Positions 1 to 11,700 of a stretch of DNA of 64,000 bases are shown here, one piece after another. The DNA is taken from NCBI GenBank assembly GCA_016802295.1, contig JAESIW010000207.1:1106475-1170474 (forward strand). Direction: 5' to 3'. The notes under the pieces were generated by a model, which worked only from the letters and a program-made list of their open reading frames with translations, made no database searches and was not told the origin of the DNA. Position 1 is the stretch's first letter; the number at the start of each line of letters is the position of its first letter. The position numbers and the translations under genes were made by a program. Origin of the DNA: Brachionus rotundiformis. Lineage: Eukaryota > Rotifera > Eurotatoria > Ploima > Brachionidae.

Positions 1-1897
1 ACTTACCACGCGATATCAAGGGAGCGATTCTTTACCAGAAAATAAAGCACAAACTAAAAAAATATGACACAAAAAACTGTTCATTAGATCATGTATTTTC
101 CCAATGGGTCAGAATACAACCGGACAAGGCTCTTTTTCGTTTCAACGATGAGACTGTGACATTTAAACAAGTTGTTGAAAAGATAATCTATTTTAAAATT
201 ATTTTAATTTTATTTTAAAGTTTGACCTAGAGGCGAATCGCTTGGCAAATTTATTTCAGCAGCGATTTGGTTTTAAAAAGGGCGACTGTGTTGCCTTGTT
301 CATGGAAAATAAGCCTCAATTCGCCATCATTTGGTTCGCTTTGGGAAAACTAGGCGTCATCACAGCCTTGATAAACACAAACCTAAGACTCAAATCGCTG
401 ATCCACTGTGTGGAGATTGCCAAGCCCAAATTGGTCATATACGACACAGAGCTAGAGGAAGCCATGGTCCAAGTCCAGGATGAGCTGAAACTTGACCTGA
501 TAAAGCATGGAGAAATCAAGCATAACCTGAATGAAAATGTTCCCAGACTCGAGACTCTTGCAAAAGAGCATTCGGACACATTTTCTCCCAAAGAACAAGT
601 AAAAGGCTCCGACATCTTGATGTACATATACACGTCAGGAACAACTGGTCTGCCAAAACCAGCCATAATCAAGCACAATCGCTACATAGCAGGCGGGTTT
701 TCGTTTTTCAATTCAGCTAAATTGACCACAGAAGATATTTTTTATGTCACCTTGCCAATTTATCACAGCAATGCCGGAATAATAGGACTTGGTGCTGGTT
801 TAGTCAGTGGATGCACAATTGTGTTGCGCAAAAAATTCAGCGCTACCAATTTCTGGAAAGACGCTATCAAATACAAGTGCACTGCATTTTCGTATGTAGG
901 CGAAATATGTCGCTACTTGCTCAATCAACCGCCCAGTAATTTGGACAAAATGCACAATATAAAAGTGTGCATTGGCAATGGTACTAGAGATTACATATCA
1001 AGAGATTTTTGGAACAGATTTGGTGTAAAATGCTATGAAATTTACGGTGCTACTGAAGGAAATGTAATTTTAGGTTGTTTATTAATTTTATTTTATTTAT
1101 CTGATTAATTTAATGATTAATTGTTAAATTTTAAAATTAAATCAGTTAATAATGTGGGAAAATTTGGAGCTTGTGGATATATGCCATTGTTGAATAGAGT
1201 TTTGGGCCTGTTGCCATATTATTTAATCAAAGTAGATGACAATTTGGAGCCTATAAGAAACGAAAATGGTTTTTGTATCCAATGTAGTCCAGGTGAAAAA
1301 GGACTCATTGTTGGTCTTATCCAAAAAACAACCAAAGGTGAATTTAGCGGCTATGCCAACAGCGCTAATGCATCTAATAAAAAAGTAATAAACAATTTGT
1401 TCCAAAGTGGTCAAAAAGCATTCAATACTGGCGATGTGTTGGTACAAGATTGGAATGGCTTTGTCTATTTTGTGGACAGACTGGGCGATACGTTTAGATG
1501 GAAGGGCGAAAATGTGTCCACTTTGGAAGTAGAGGATGCAATTAGCAAAAGATTGAACTCGATTGAGGTAGCGTGTTATGGAGTAGAGATACCGGGACAA
1601 GAAGGAAAGGCAGGAATGATCGCGATCATTACCAATTCAGATATTGATCTTAAACGCCTTTACCAAGACATAAAGCAAGATCTACCACAGTACGCAAGAC
1701 CAATGTTTATTCGCCTAACTCCTTCCATCGAACATACGGGTTCTCTAAAAGCTGTCAAAAAGCAGCTTATTCTTGACAGCTTTAACATAAATGCTTTTAA
1801 TGATAAGACTTTTTATTTTGATGCCAAAGATCAGGATTTTAAAATTTTAACCAAACAAGTATACGAACAGATTTTAGATAAAAAATTGAAAATTTAG
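1..1897 (+). CDS. Fatty-acid transport protein / very-long-chain acyl-CoA synthetase (SLC27A family), 5'-partial
   Basis: Exons <1-170, 221-1073 and 1146-1897; the window begins inside the gene, so the N-terminal membrane segment is off the edge. The joined reading frame is open to the TAA at 1895-1897. The product should activate long or very-long-chain fatty acids to acyl-CoA with ATP (ANL adenylate-forming family) and promote their uptake, at the ER or plasma membrane. Seen directly: the AMP-binding P-loop YIYTSGTTGLPKP near 624-660, the YGATEGN adenine-site motif ending exon 2, and TGDVLVQD and DRLGDTFRWKGENVST (FATP/VLACS signature) in exon 3. The exon 2 donor is placed at 1074, not 1064, because only that choice keeps frame and gives the family's spacing between TEGN and GACG. 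The C-terminal domain is full length. It lies tail to tail with the ryanodine receptor. Which SLC27A paralogue it is cannot be said; FATP4/FATP1 look closest by eye. Confidence 0.93.
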
Positions 1898-2721
1898 TTT
1901 TTTTTGTTTTTTTTTGTTTATTTTTCCATTAGTTTTTAGTAAATTTATATTTCTGGATAATTTAAATTATCTATTCATAAAAAAATAAAATTCATTCTTA
2001 CTATTTTGTGTTTATAGTTTTAGAATTTAAATTTTCAAATATAAGCATTATTTTTATCATTTACTTTCTGTGATTAATTAGTTAGATATTTGAGTCAAAA
2101 AGAGAAAAAAAAAGATAAATTATTTACATATTTATCTTTTTAATCTGAAGCAGATTTTTATTATTGTTGCTCTATAATTATTTGAAAAAATGCATTCATT
2201 TTGAATAATTATAAATAGGAATGAGATAAATAAACTCAAATAACAATTGACTTAATTGAGATGACACTTGAAGCAAGCAAAAAGATTGAAAACAATTGCC
2301 AACTTCAAATAGTCTTGGCAAAATACTCGACACCAACATATTTTTAAAAATCTGCGATCCTCAAAGCATAAATACTAACTCTACATACATTTATTATCAT
2401 TTTAACAAAAAATTAAAATTTAATAATTAATTTAATAGAATTAAGAATTTAAAATATTTTGTCAATTTTATTGCAAATTTAAATTCATTATCGTCATCAA
2501 CAAAGAGGATATAATTCAATTTAAAAAAAGAAGAAAACAATTTAAATGAAATTTTAGAAATTCTAATATAAATTTTGTTGACAAAATAACAGGGTTAATT
2601 AAAATGGCATAAATAGTAGATTTTTTTTAAATAAATTTTTGAGGTAAAAATAAGATATAACTAATTCTAGTGAAGATAATCCGGGAGATTTTCAGAAAAA
2701 TAAATAACTTTTTTATCTAAT
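1898..2721. other. Intergenic, AT-rich, between two convergent gene ends
   Basis: No open frame of coding character on either strand. An AATAAA at about 1985 could serve as poly(A) signal for the acyl-CoA synthetase. Nothing else is recognisable. Confidence 0.6.
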
Positions 2722-5700
2722 CTAATTTTGTTCCACATCGCCCTCGTGCTGCTTTCTGAAGCAATCGCCAGTTGGGAAGAACTCCCAGCACCGCTGTTCA
2801 TACAATTGCCAAACATAAGTCTCTTGACCGGTGTACTCAGTGTCCGGTTTGTTAATTAAATGCATAAGAAAGAACATATAATTGGCAAAGTTGTGCTCGC
2901 GCATTGTGTGTATTTCGAAGCCATGCGGCACTTTGTCAAAGTACTCTTTGCCAATGCCACATATGAAGCAGTTGGCCTCAAGGCTTTCTTTTACTTGTTC
3001 CAATTGATCTCTTAGCTCACCAAAAGCGTCAATTATCAAACCTTGAACACACAATTAGAATAATAAAAATTTTGACAAAATTAAATTAATTAATTAATTT
3101 TTATCTACCTTGAATGATCGCTAGCAAAATGACTATAATAAAGAAGAAAAATGTTATGTCAAATATTATTCTGTAAAACTCTTTGTCATCGCCGACTGGT
3201 GATTCGAGCTCGTCTCCAATACCACCACCGGATCGAATGCCAATGTATAAATGAAATTTAAAGCACTTTACAATTTAAATTAAATTATTAGAAAAATAAT
3301 TATGTTTTATTTTAATTGTCATTTTACAGTAAACAAGTCTTGGCAGTTTTCTTCCAACTCGCCATCTTCTTCTTTTGAGTAGAACTTGCGGAAAAAGTTA
3401 AACGCAATCACAGTGTACATGTAGACCACTATTGACATAAGCATTATGGTGAGCAAAAGCTTTTGTTTGGGAAATGGTTTAGATTATTTGGTTTAATTTC
3501 TGGTTGAAGTTAAGCAGCTTACTTGTTTTCCATTGTGGGTGATTGACTTTAAGATTGTTGTCAATGTTTTGATACTTATGGCAACGTCGGACAAATGGCA
3601 TGCAAAGAAGAAGTAATTAAAGTTGCCAATTACCGAAAAACAAAAGTACCAGAACACGTACAAAAATGACTTTAAAAAATAAAAATTTCTTAATAAATAA
3701 TTTAATAGACAAGAGCTAATTTGCTTAATCTAATTATTGGAATATTTAAGTCTTTAATAGATTTCATTAAAAAGTTTTGTATTTTGTGATATTTGGCGCT
3801 TTAAATGGAATCAGGTCTAGTAAAAAGGGTCTAAAACACACTATTTTTTATTAATTTTTCGTTTTTAATCAAAATTTAAAGACTAAGGTTTTTTAAATTT
3901 TGAAAAAATTTATCATTTATTTACAAATTAAAAGTAATTTACTTGACTTAAAAAAATTATTAAAAATATTAAGTCACAACATTGACTTAAAACTGAGACT
4001 TATAAACAAGTCTGGTTCTTTAGTTCCAAATATGGCAAAATTACACTAGACAATCGGTTTAAATTGACTTTTGTCTGATTTATTAATTACTAAATAAATT
4101 CAAATTAAAAATAGTAAATCTTTTATATGTATATAAACATATATATTTTTGTATGAGTGAAAATTGGGCATATTGAAGTTAATGATCAATTTAAAATGAT
4201 CATTCAGAGAAGAGAAGACAAGTCAAACAAACTCCTTTTTAGAACTAATACCTCTCTAAAGTGAATAAGATGTTGGGTTTGGTCAGAAAATCGTTTAAAT
4301 TCCTTTACATACATAACCTAACACTTATATACAAATCCATTGTTAGACCACAACTAGAGTATGCTATTAGCTCATGGTATCCATGCTGTGTAAAAGATAT
4401 AAATGAGTTGAAAAAAGTGCAAAGAAGAGCGACGAGGCTGGTGCCTGAATTGAGAACATTAAGTTATACTGACAGGTTGAACAAAAAGGATCCGAATAAT
4501 CTTCAAATAAGAAGGCAGAGAGGCGATCTTATTCAAATGTTTAAAATTGTTAATAGTTTAGAGAAGGTGAATCTCGTGAACGACGCATGTATGAACGCTA
4601 AAAACAGAAAATATAACCTTCGGTCCCACAATAGAACTATTTATAGAGAGAAAATGAAGTAATTTCAACCAAGATTTAATTTTCTTACAAACAAGGTAAA
4701 AATTGCCAACTGACATAGTTAATGCACGGAATTTGAACAGTTTTAGGCCTAAACTAGACGTTTGGATGACAGAAAATTTTTATTTTCTTGAAGCGACTGC
4801 TAAAGCCCTATAGGGCTATGCTTGAGCTTGAATACAAGTTCAAGTCGAAGCTCTATTTACTACTACTAATACACTATTTGTATTCAGTAGCTGAAGTTTA
4901 AAAAGGCTCGTTAGTGATAGAGAAGTTAAATCATAATAAATCGTGAATTATACAACGATAATTTTAATAGATGTAACGGTTATTTTCACACCGTAACAAA
5001 CCTTTCATTTAAATCTTTATTTTGCTTAAGTTTACAAAATAATGTATTAATCATATTAAATAATCCTTAAGCAATATTTTTTCTAAAAAATGCTTCTTAA
5101 ATGATCTGAATAATTCTTAAATATCCTCAAACATCTCAAACATTCTGAAGAAAAGAGATATATCAAGTAATGTTCTTGATAAGTAAACCTTAAATTCAAC
5201 TTGTAATGTGAAATTTGGATCAAAAAACAAAAACAAAATATCAAAAATGCCAAAGCTCAATTTTAGAAGGAGCAAAACATGTTCCTTGAATTGTATCACT
5301 TGGTACATCATTTGTACCAGCAATATTATGACTCTGCAAAATTGTGCAATAAGTCTGCAAAATTCAGAACTTTGTGAATTTTAGCACAAATACAAAAAAA
5401 AATGTCAAATCTCAAATTCAAAAGTGGCAAAACATGTTCCCTAAATTGTAACAAAATATCAAAAATGCTAAAGCTGAAGTTCTGAAAGAGCAAGACTTGT
5501 TGCAGAGTTTAAGCAAAGTAAAATTTTTGATCAAATTTCAAGCGCTCAATCCTGCTCAAACATTTTTAGATGCGCAATTAAATTTCATCGCGGATTTTTT
5601 ATTCTTTTAACATTTCAAAGCTTTATTTTTAAACTTTTGAAAAATGATTGTAATTTCTAAAAATGCAATGAATTTTAAGTTAGACTTTAGCAGAATCATA

Positions 5701-8700
5701 ATATTGGTCGTACCAATGATGTACCAATTGCTACAATTCACGGAACATGATTTGCTCCTTCTGAACTTGAACAAATATGTCACAATACAAATTTTTTACT
5801 CATATTTTAAATAAATTTTTTCTATTTCTTTTGATATTTTAATTCCGAGAATCTTCAGGAATCCTTATGAGAATTTTTTCATGGACTGTAGTTCTCTCAA
5901 TAGCATTAGATACAAAATGCTCTAAGCTTAACAATTGCCAAATAAATTAGAACTTACATTATCAGTAAATATGACGCCCCACTTCCATATCTGGTACTTC
6001 AAGTCGACCGAATTTAGTCTTATTGGAAAAAATTATAAATTTTATTAGATAAAACACTTAATAATAATTGATAATGATAAAAATACTTTGAAAAAAAGCC
6101 TCTGTTTTCGTGTGAATTTTGTTGAGCATTTTGACCAGCGGCCTTTTTGATCTCATCAAAATTGTACTCGTCCAATTTGGCATCGATGCCGAGCAATTTG
6201 TTCAATTGCTGCATGTCAAACTGTTCGGCATATTTGCTCTTTACTTTTTTCTTAATAAACTTGTCCCAGTACATGTCCGGAAAGGTGCGCGTGCCGAGCA
6301 CCAGCTTGTCCCAGTGGCTCTTGAGGTCGTCCTCGCTCGGCTGCTCGGCTATCCACATGCCCTCAAACTCCAACTTTCTGGCTATTTCCTTCTCTCGTTT
6401 GAATATGACCAGCGGCACTTTGAGCACATAGTAGGCGACCATGATGCCGAAGGCGACCAGCGAGTGCACACACGCCAGTCCCTTGAGCAAATGCTCAATG
6501 TAGTACTCGTCCTGGTCGACCACTATCAGCTCTACTAGGCTGTCTTCGTCGAGCTGCTCCTCGTCGCCGCTCAGCTCGGTCATCGTCTCCGAGTTGAACT
6601 TTTTGGCCTTGTAGAAAAGCATCAAAAAATTGATCAAAAAGGCGAGTATGAGCGCCAAGTATTTGAGCTTGTAGAAGTTTCTGGCAAACATGGCGAGCAC
6701 TTTTTTGGCACTTGAAGTGGAGCGAGCGGGCGCAGGCGGGGGCGCGCTCATCTCGGCCACCACCGCTGCCTCCTCCTCGTCTGCTTCCCGCCGGTCGGCC
6801 AGCAGCTCCACCTCGCGCTTCTCTTGGCTCGTTCGCCTCTCCACCTGCTGCTGCTGCTGCTGCTGCTGCTGTCCCACTATCATCAAATAGACACACTTGA
6901 ACATCAACCAGACCAAATGCGCCAACACACCGCCCGCCAACACCATCAGTCTCAGCACCACGCTTGCCAACCACCACACCACCTCTGTTTTGCTCATTTT
7001 TTTAACATCGCACACAAACTGTTTGATCTTGTGCGGCGATAGAGCGTCGACGAGCGCCAACGTCGAGTCCTTGACCTTTGATAGAGCGGTCTTGAGCAGC
7101 GAGGACTTGTGCGCGTCCGGTGGCTGGTAGTCGTCGTCGCCGTCGCCGCCGCCGCCGCTCGAGCTAATCGAGGCCGCGTGCTGCATTTCGAATATGGTAT
7201 CCTCGCAAAAGTTGACAAATTGTTCCAATTTTTCCTTGTCGTCTCCCTCGTTGACAATGTCGTACAAGAATTGTCTCTTGGACTCTTTGATCTGCGGCTT
7301 GTTCCATTGTTCAATGTTGGACTCTTTGATTTCGAAGTAGACGCGTTCGATGCGGCCAGACGAGCCGGTTATTTCGATTCGGCCCAAGAACGGCTCGAAA
7401 TAGCTCAAAAAACTGGACGCCTTTTTCATCAAGCGGTCGAATCGCGCCTCATGGCTCATGTGCTCGCTCAGATTGGTCAACAGCACGGCCATGTTGAAGC
7501 CGATGTCCTTGGCCGGGTTGTGAAACCGCTCCGTAAACTCGTTAAAGTCTATTTTGCCGTCCTGATTGGTGTCCACACACATGAGAATGTAGTCGATCTC
7601 TTCGGACGAGTACATTTTCTGGGCCTCCATGGCGCGTCTAAATTCCCTCGGCGATATCCAGCCGTCGCCGTTCTGATCGAACTCCTGGAACGCCTCGCTG
7701 GTCGTCAAGTCCTTCATTTTGAGGAATATGTCGAAAAATTTCAACAACATTTCGACATTGGACTGATTTTCGATTAGAGTGTCGACCATTTGTTTGCCAA
7801 TGGGGCCGTTGAGCACGTTGCCCTCGAGCATACTCAGCAGCATGATGATCATGTCCTTTTGTAGCTTCATGAGCTCGCGCAACAGCTCGATTTGGTGCGG
7901 GTCCTTGCTCAATTTGTCCTGCAGATTGGCGAATATGTAGAGAAAGCCGCCGATGGCGTCCCAGAGACGGCTGTGCGCGAGCGTCAGCTGGTTGCCGACG
8001 CACGGTCCCTGTATGTACTCGGTGAGCGTGTTGAAGACTTGTTTGGCGACGTTGATGGCGCGGCAAAAGTTCTCCTTGCCGGCGGCGTCCACGCTGCTCT
8101 TGCCCGAGTAGTGCCAGTAAAAGTCCATCAGGGACTCCTGCAGCCGGAGCAAATAGTCGACCGTGCAGATGATTATGTTGACGGTGGTGTTGTTGCCGGC
8201 CTGGGCGCGCAGGTAGTTTTGAAACTCGATGTTGTGACCTTCGCACAATAGCTGCAGAAATCTGAACAGCGAGCACGTGAACTCGGCGTCGTGCAGGTTC
8301 TTCTTGCCGGCCATGTCGGCCGAGTCGTCCGCGCTGCTCACGCCGCCGAACTGCTCGGCCTTGATGCACCGCTCGAACGTGTCCAGGTCGAGCACGCTGC
8401 AGTTGGCCATGAGGCCGGCGAGCGACGTAAAAAAGCCGACCTGTTTTTTGTCCTTTAGGTGCTTGAGCATGCGCTGTTGTACGTGCACGTTGCCGCCGTG
8501 CAGCAGCGATATGCCGAGCTCGAGCGTCTTCTCGAGCATTGGGCTCTTGTCGCCGCGCGACGCCGACACGTACAGCAGGCACATTTCGGCCGCGCCTCGC
8601 TCCGCCAGCCGGCCCTGTTCGTACAGCAGCTTTTGTTTCTGCATTTCGGCCAGCTGAAACGCGTTCGACGACGACTGCTCGTCATCGTTGTCCGCCGCAC

Positions 8701-11700
8701 CCGCTGCCACCGCCGCCGCCGAGCTGCTCTCCTGCTCGCCGCAGCCGTCCGGGTCGGCGCTCGCTTCGCCGCCGCCGCCGTTCTCCTCGCCGTCCGCCAC
8801 ACCACCGCCACTCGCTGTCCTCTTGTCCACTTGTGCGCCGCTCTCCTCGCCGTCCTCCTCGTCGTCGACTATTTCGCAGCTCTTGCTCATCTTGTCCGCG
8901 TACATTTGATACAGCTGATCGTCGGCTAGATCACTCGAGCCGGACGTGTTCGTTTGCTGTGTAGTGGCGGCGCGGTTAAAGCAGGCGATTAGTTGTGTGA
9001 GCGGGTCGGGTTTTAGGCTGGTCATTTCAGGAACAATGGCCGACTCGTCCTTGTCCTCGTCGTCAGGCCGCTCTATTTTGGGACACAGGTCCGATATTAG
9101 ACACGCCATGTCCGTGTCGCAGTCGGCCTCTGTCTCCAGCCAATTGAGCTTGTACGACTTGAGGAACAAATTTATGGCTCGATGATGCGGCAGCGAGTAC
9201 AGAGGCGCCATGCGGAAGCAGGCCATGACTGCTTTTTTTCTCTGGCCGGATATGAGCTTGCGCCACGTGCCCTTTGACTTGGCCGCCGGATGCTCGACCA
9301 TGTGCAGGCCGTACAACACCTTGGCTATGTCCATTATCTTCTCGATTATTCTCTCCTGGCTCAGGTTTCTCATTGTGGACAATAGGTGCCGTTTGGAGGC
9401 TATTTTGCGGTAGAGCACGCGCTGCCACTTGGTCTTCTCGTATGTCTGCTTGTCTATGGTGTGGTCGCTAGTCGAGGCGGACATCTCGGACGACTTGAGA
9501 TAGCGGCGTATGAACTCTTCGACAATGTCCTCCTGGTCCTTGCTCAGCTCTAGATGCGTGTGATCGTCCTGATTGCCGCTCGATGTGGCCACAGAGCCGC
9601 TCGAGCCTGTGCTCGCGCCGCTACCGGTCACTTTTTTGCCATTCAGCGTCAAACCATCGCTCAACACACCGCTCTTTATGTCAATAAACTTCTGCTTGGC
9701 CATCTGTATGAGCTCTTGTTCTTTGCCTTCGAAGAAATTGATGCCTATTTGAAAGAGACGCTTTAGGCCGGCCACTATCAGACTGGTGAACTTTTTCGGC
9801 TGGCTCTTGTCCGTTCGGCCGCGTTTTTTCTTTGACTTTTTGTCGCCTTGTGGCGGCTCGTCGCCGGCCAGCACCGGCAAGCTGCCCAGTCCGGCCACCT
9901 TGTTCGGCATTATGAGCATCATGTTGTCTATGTTATTGGCGCTGACAAAGTTGGCCTCTTCTCTCTTGAACATTTTGGACCTAAGCCAAATGGTGAACAC
10001 TTCGGCCACGTCGTAGTACAATTTTTCCGAGTGCTCGTCGGGATTTTTGAGCCAGTAGGCGCGGTGCAAGTCGACGTATTTGATTAGTAGTGGATAAAAG
10101 GCGTATATGTTGCGTATGATGGTCTCGAGGTCGCGCTGCACTTCGGACTCGATGTTTTCGCGCTGTGCAGCGCTTTTTGAGTGCGTGCGTATGGAGAGCT
10201 CGCGCTCGTGAAGCTGACGGGCTCGTTCGGCGATCAGGCTCGATAGCGGCAAAAAGTTGTGCTCGAGCATGTCGCTGGTCGAGTTGGATATGATTAGCTG
10301 CGAGAAGCCGGCTATGCGGTTCATCCACGAGGCCTCTCGTTCGTCCAGGTTGTTGCTGATTAGTTTGAGTATGAAGCCGAGGCATTTGTTCATTGTTTGC
10401 GAGTTGACGCCGGTAACAGGGCTTGTTTCGGCGCTGGTGTCGGGTTTTTTTTGGCCCGGTGCGGCCTCGATGCTCAGCTTGGCCTCGCCGCTCCTCGAGC
10501 CGCCGTTCTCCCACCAGTGGTGCAAGTAGCTGCACAAAGTCGGCAACAGGATTTCGATTACGTGCGGTGCGTCCTCGTAGCGGCCGCCTGTTTCGCACAA
10601 CTGGCCTATTTCGTTTATGATGTCGTCCAGCAGGGGCAAGTTCTTGGACAATTTGGCCATTACGTCCTGGGCTTCGAGCGAGTGCTCGCTCAGATTCGAC
10701 TCGCTCAGGCCGTACATTATTGAGTATTTGTTGTTCAGGTTGTACTCGGGCTCGAGGAAAGCTATGGGAAAAGAGGTGGCAAATGAGCCCAGGCAATCGC
10801 CGATCAGCGGCCTGTGTCGGCTCAAGTCGTTTATTATCCATTCGCGATCTATTAGCTTCGTGCCCAGCGTTCCCAGTATCCACAAAGCATTCAATATTTT
10901 GTACGAGGCTAGTTGGATCTCTCCAGCTGTTTAAAAAAAATTGTTAATTAAGAGAAACACTTTTTAATTAATTTTTATTTATTTAAAAAATAATAAATAT
11001 AATACAGTATGATGCAAAAGTTTAGAAATTGGTTATTTTATTTATCTTAAATTGTTTACTTGTTGTATTTTACGAAAAATAAAATCACTAATTTGTAGAA
11101 TTTTTTTTTCTCTACAATTTGATATATGACACTCGGAATAAAAATATAATTAACTTTTAAATATTTATAATGAAAAAACTTTCTCTAAAAATAAAAAATA
11201 AAAGTCGGTGCAAAAGTTAAGAAATTCGGGTAAACCTAAAGTTTTAGCAACCATTGTTACCTTTTTTCACATCTTAATGATTAATTCTTAAATAGCTTCT
11301 AATTTTGATTAAATTGTGCTCTTAAACTGCTTAAAATAAATACTCTCCAACTACTTAGGTCCTTACAAAATAACTTAACCAAAAAATCTTAATTTTGCCA
11401 AAAAATGGGTAAAAAAAACGTAGTTTTATTTTTGTTTTACTTTTGGAGAATATTTGAGAAAAAGCTGCTTTAATAAAAGTAAGCACATCTATTTATAAGT
11501 TAATAAAGTCCAAAGATTGAAATAAAATAATTAGAAATAGAAAGATTGAAACGCAATGGTCAATAGACTTTAATTTAAATTAAAATTAGAACTGTGAATA
11601 ACGCCACGATATCCTGATATATTTTTTTAATTAAAATTTAGTTTTATTACTATATTTTAAAACATTTCATTTACATACTATACTATTAGTAGTCATAGCT

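Larger units (their letters stand above)
3670..5957 (-). other. RyR intron 31 (2.3 kb) carrying insertions
   Basis: One of the largest introns of the receptor gene. It holds a retroelement 3' fragment (about 4250-4860, antisense to the gene) and a long imperfect inverted repeat (5252-5769). The remaining sequence is AT-rich without coding character. Confidence 0.85.
2722..6018 (-). other. RyR: RyR pore module and C-terminal tail (exons 31-35)
   Basis: Residues about 4872-5143. Exon 31 gives KYQIWKWGVIFTDN and exon 32 the following membrane helix and IKTLTTILKSITHNGKQ (S4-S5 linker). Exon 33 gives FNFFRKFYSKEEDGE, and exon 34 the pore helix and selectivity filter GGGIGDE (3209-3229) followed by S6. 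Exon 35 gives QGLIIDAFGELRD, the CFICGIG...HNFANYMFFL zinc-site tail (two Cys, two His) and the final FFPTGDCFRKQ. Every residue of the filter core is conserved, so a working calcium channel is expected. Confidence 0.95.

Noticed and set aside
1061..1075. Donor GTAATT at 1064 for the acyl-CoA synthetase exon 2
   Set aside because: It breaks the reading frame with the next exon; the donor at 1074 keeps frame and family spacing.
6119..10947. Many long open frames on both strands over RyR exon 30 (up to 300 residues, for example 9981-10883 minus and 7109-7777 plus)
   Set aside because: They are shadows of the GC-rich receptor exon, where stop codons are rare; the translations are low-complexity Arg/Ala/Pro and match nothing.
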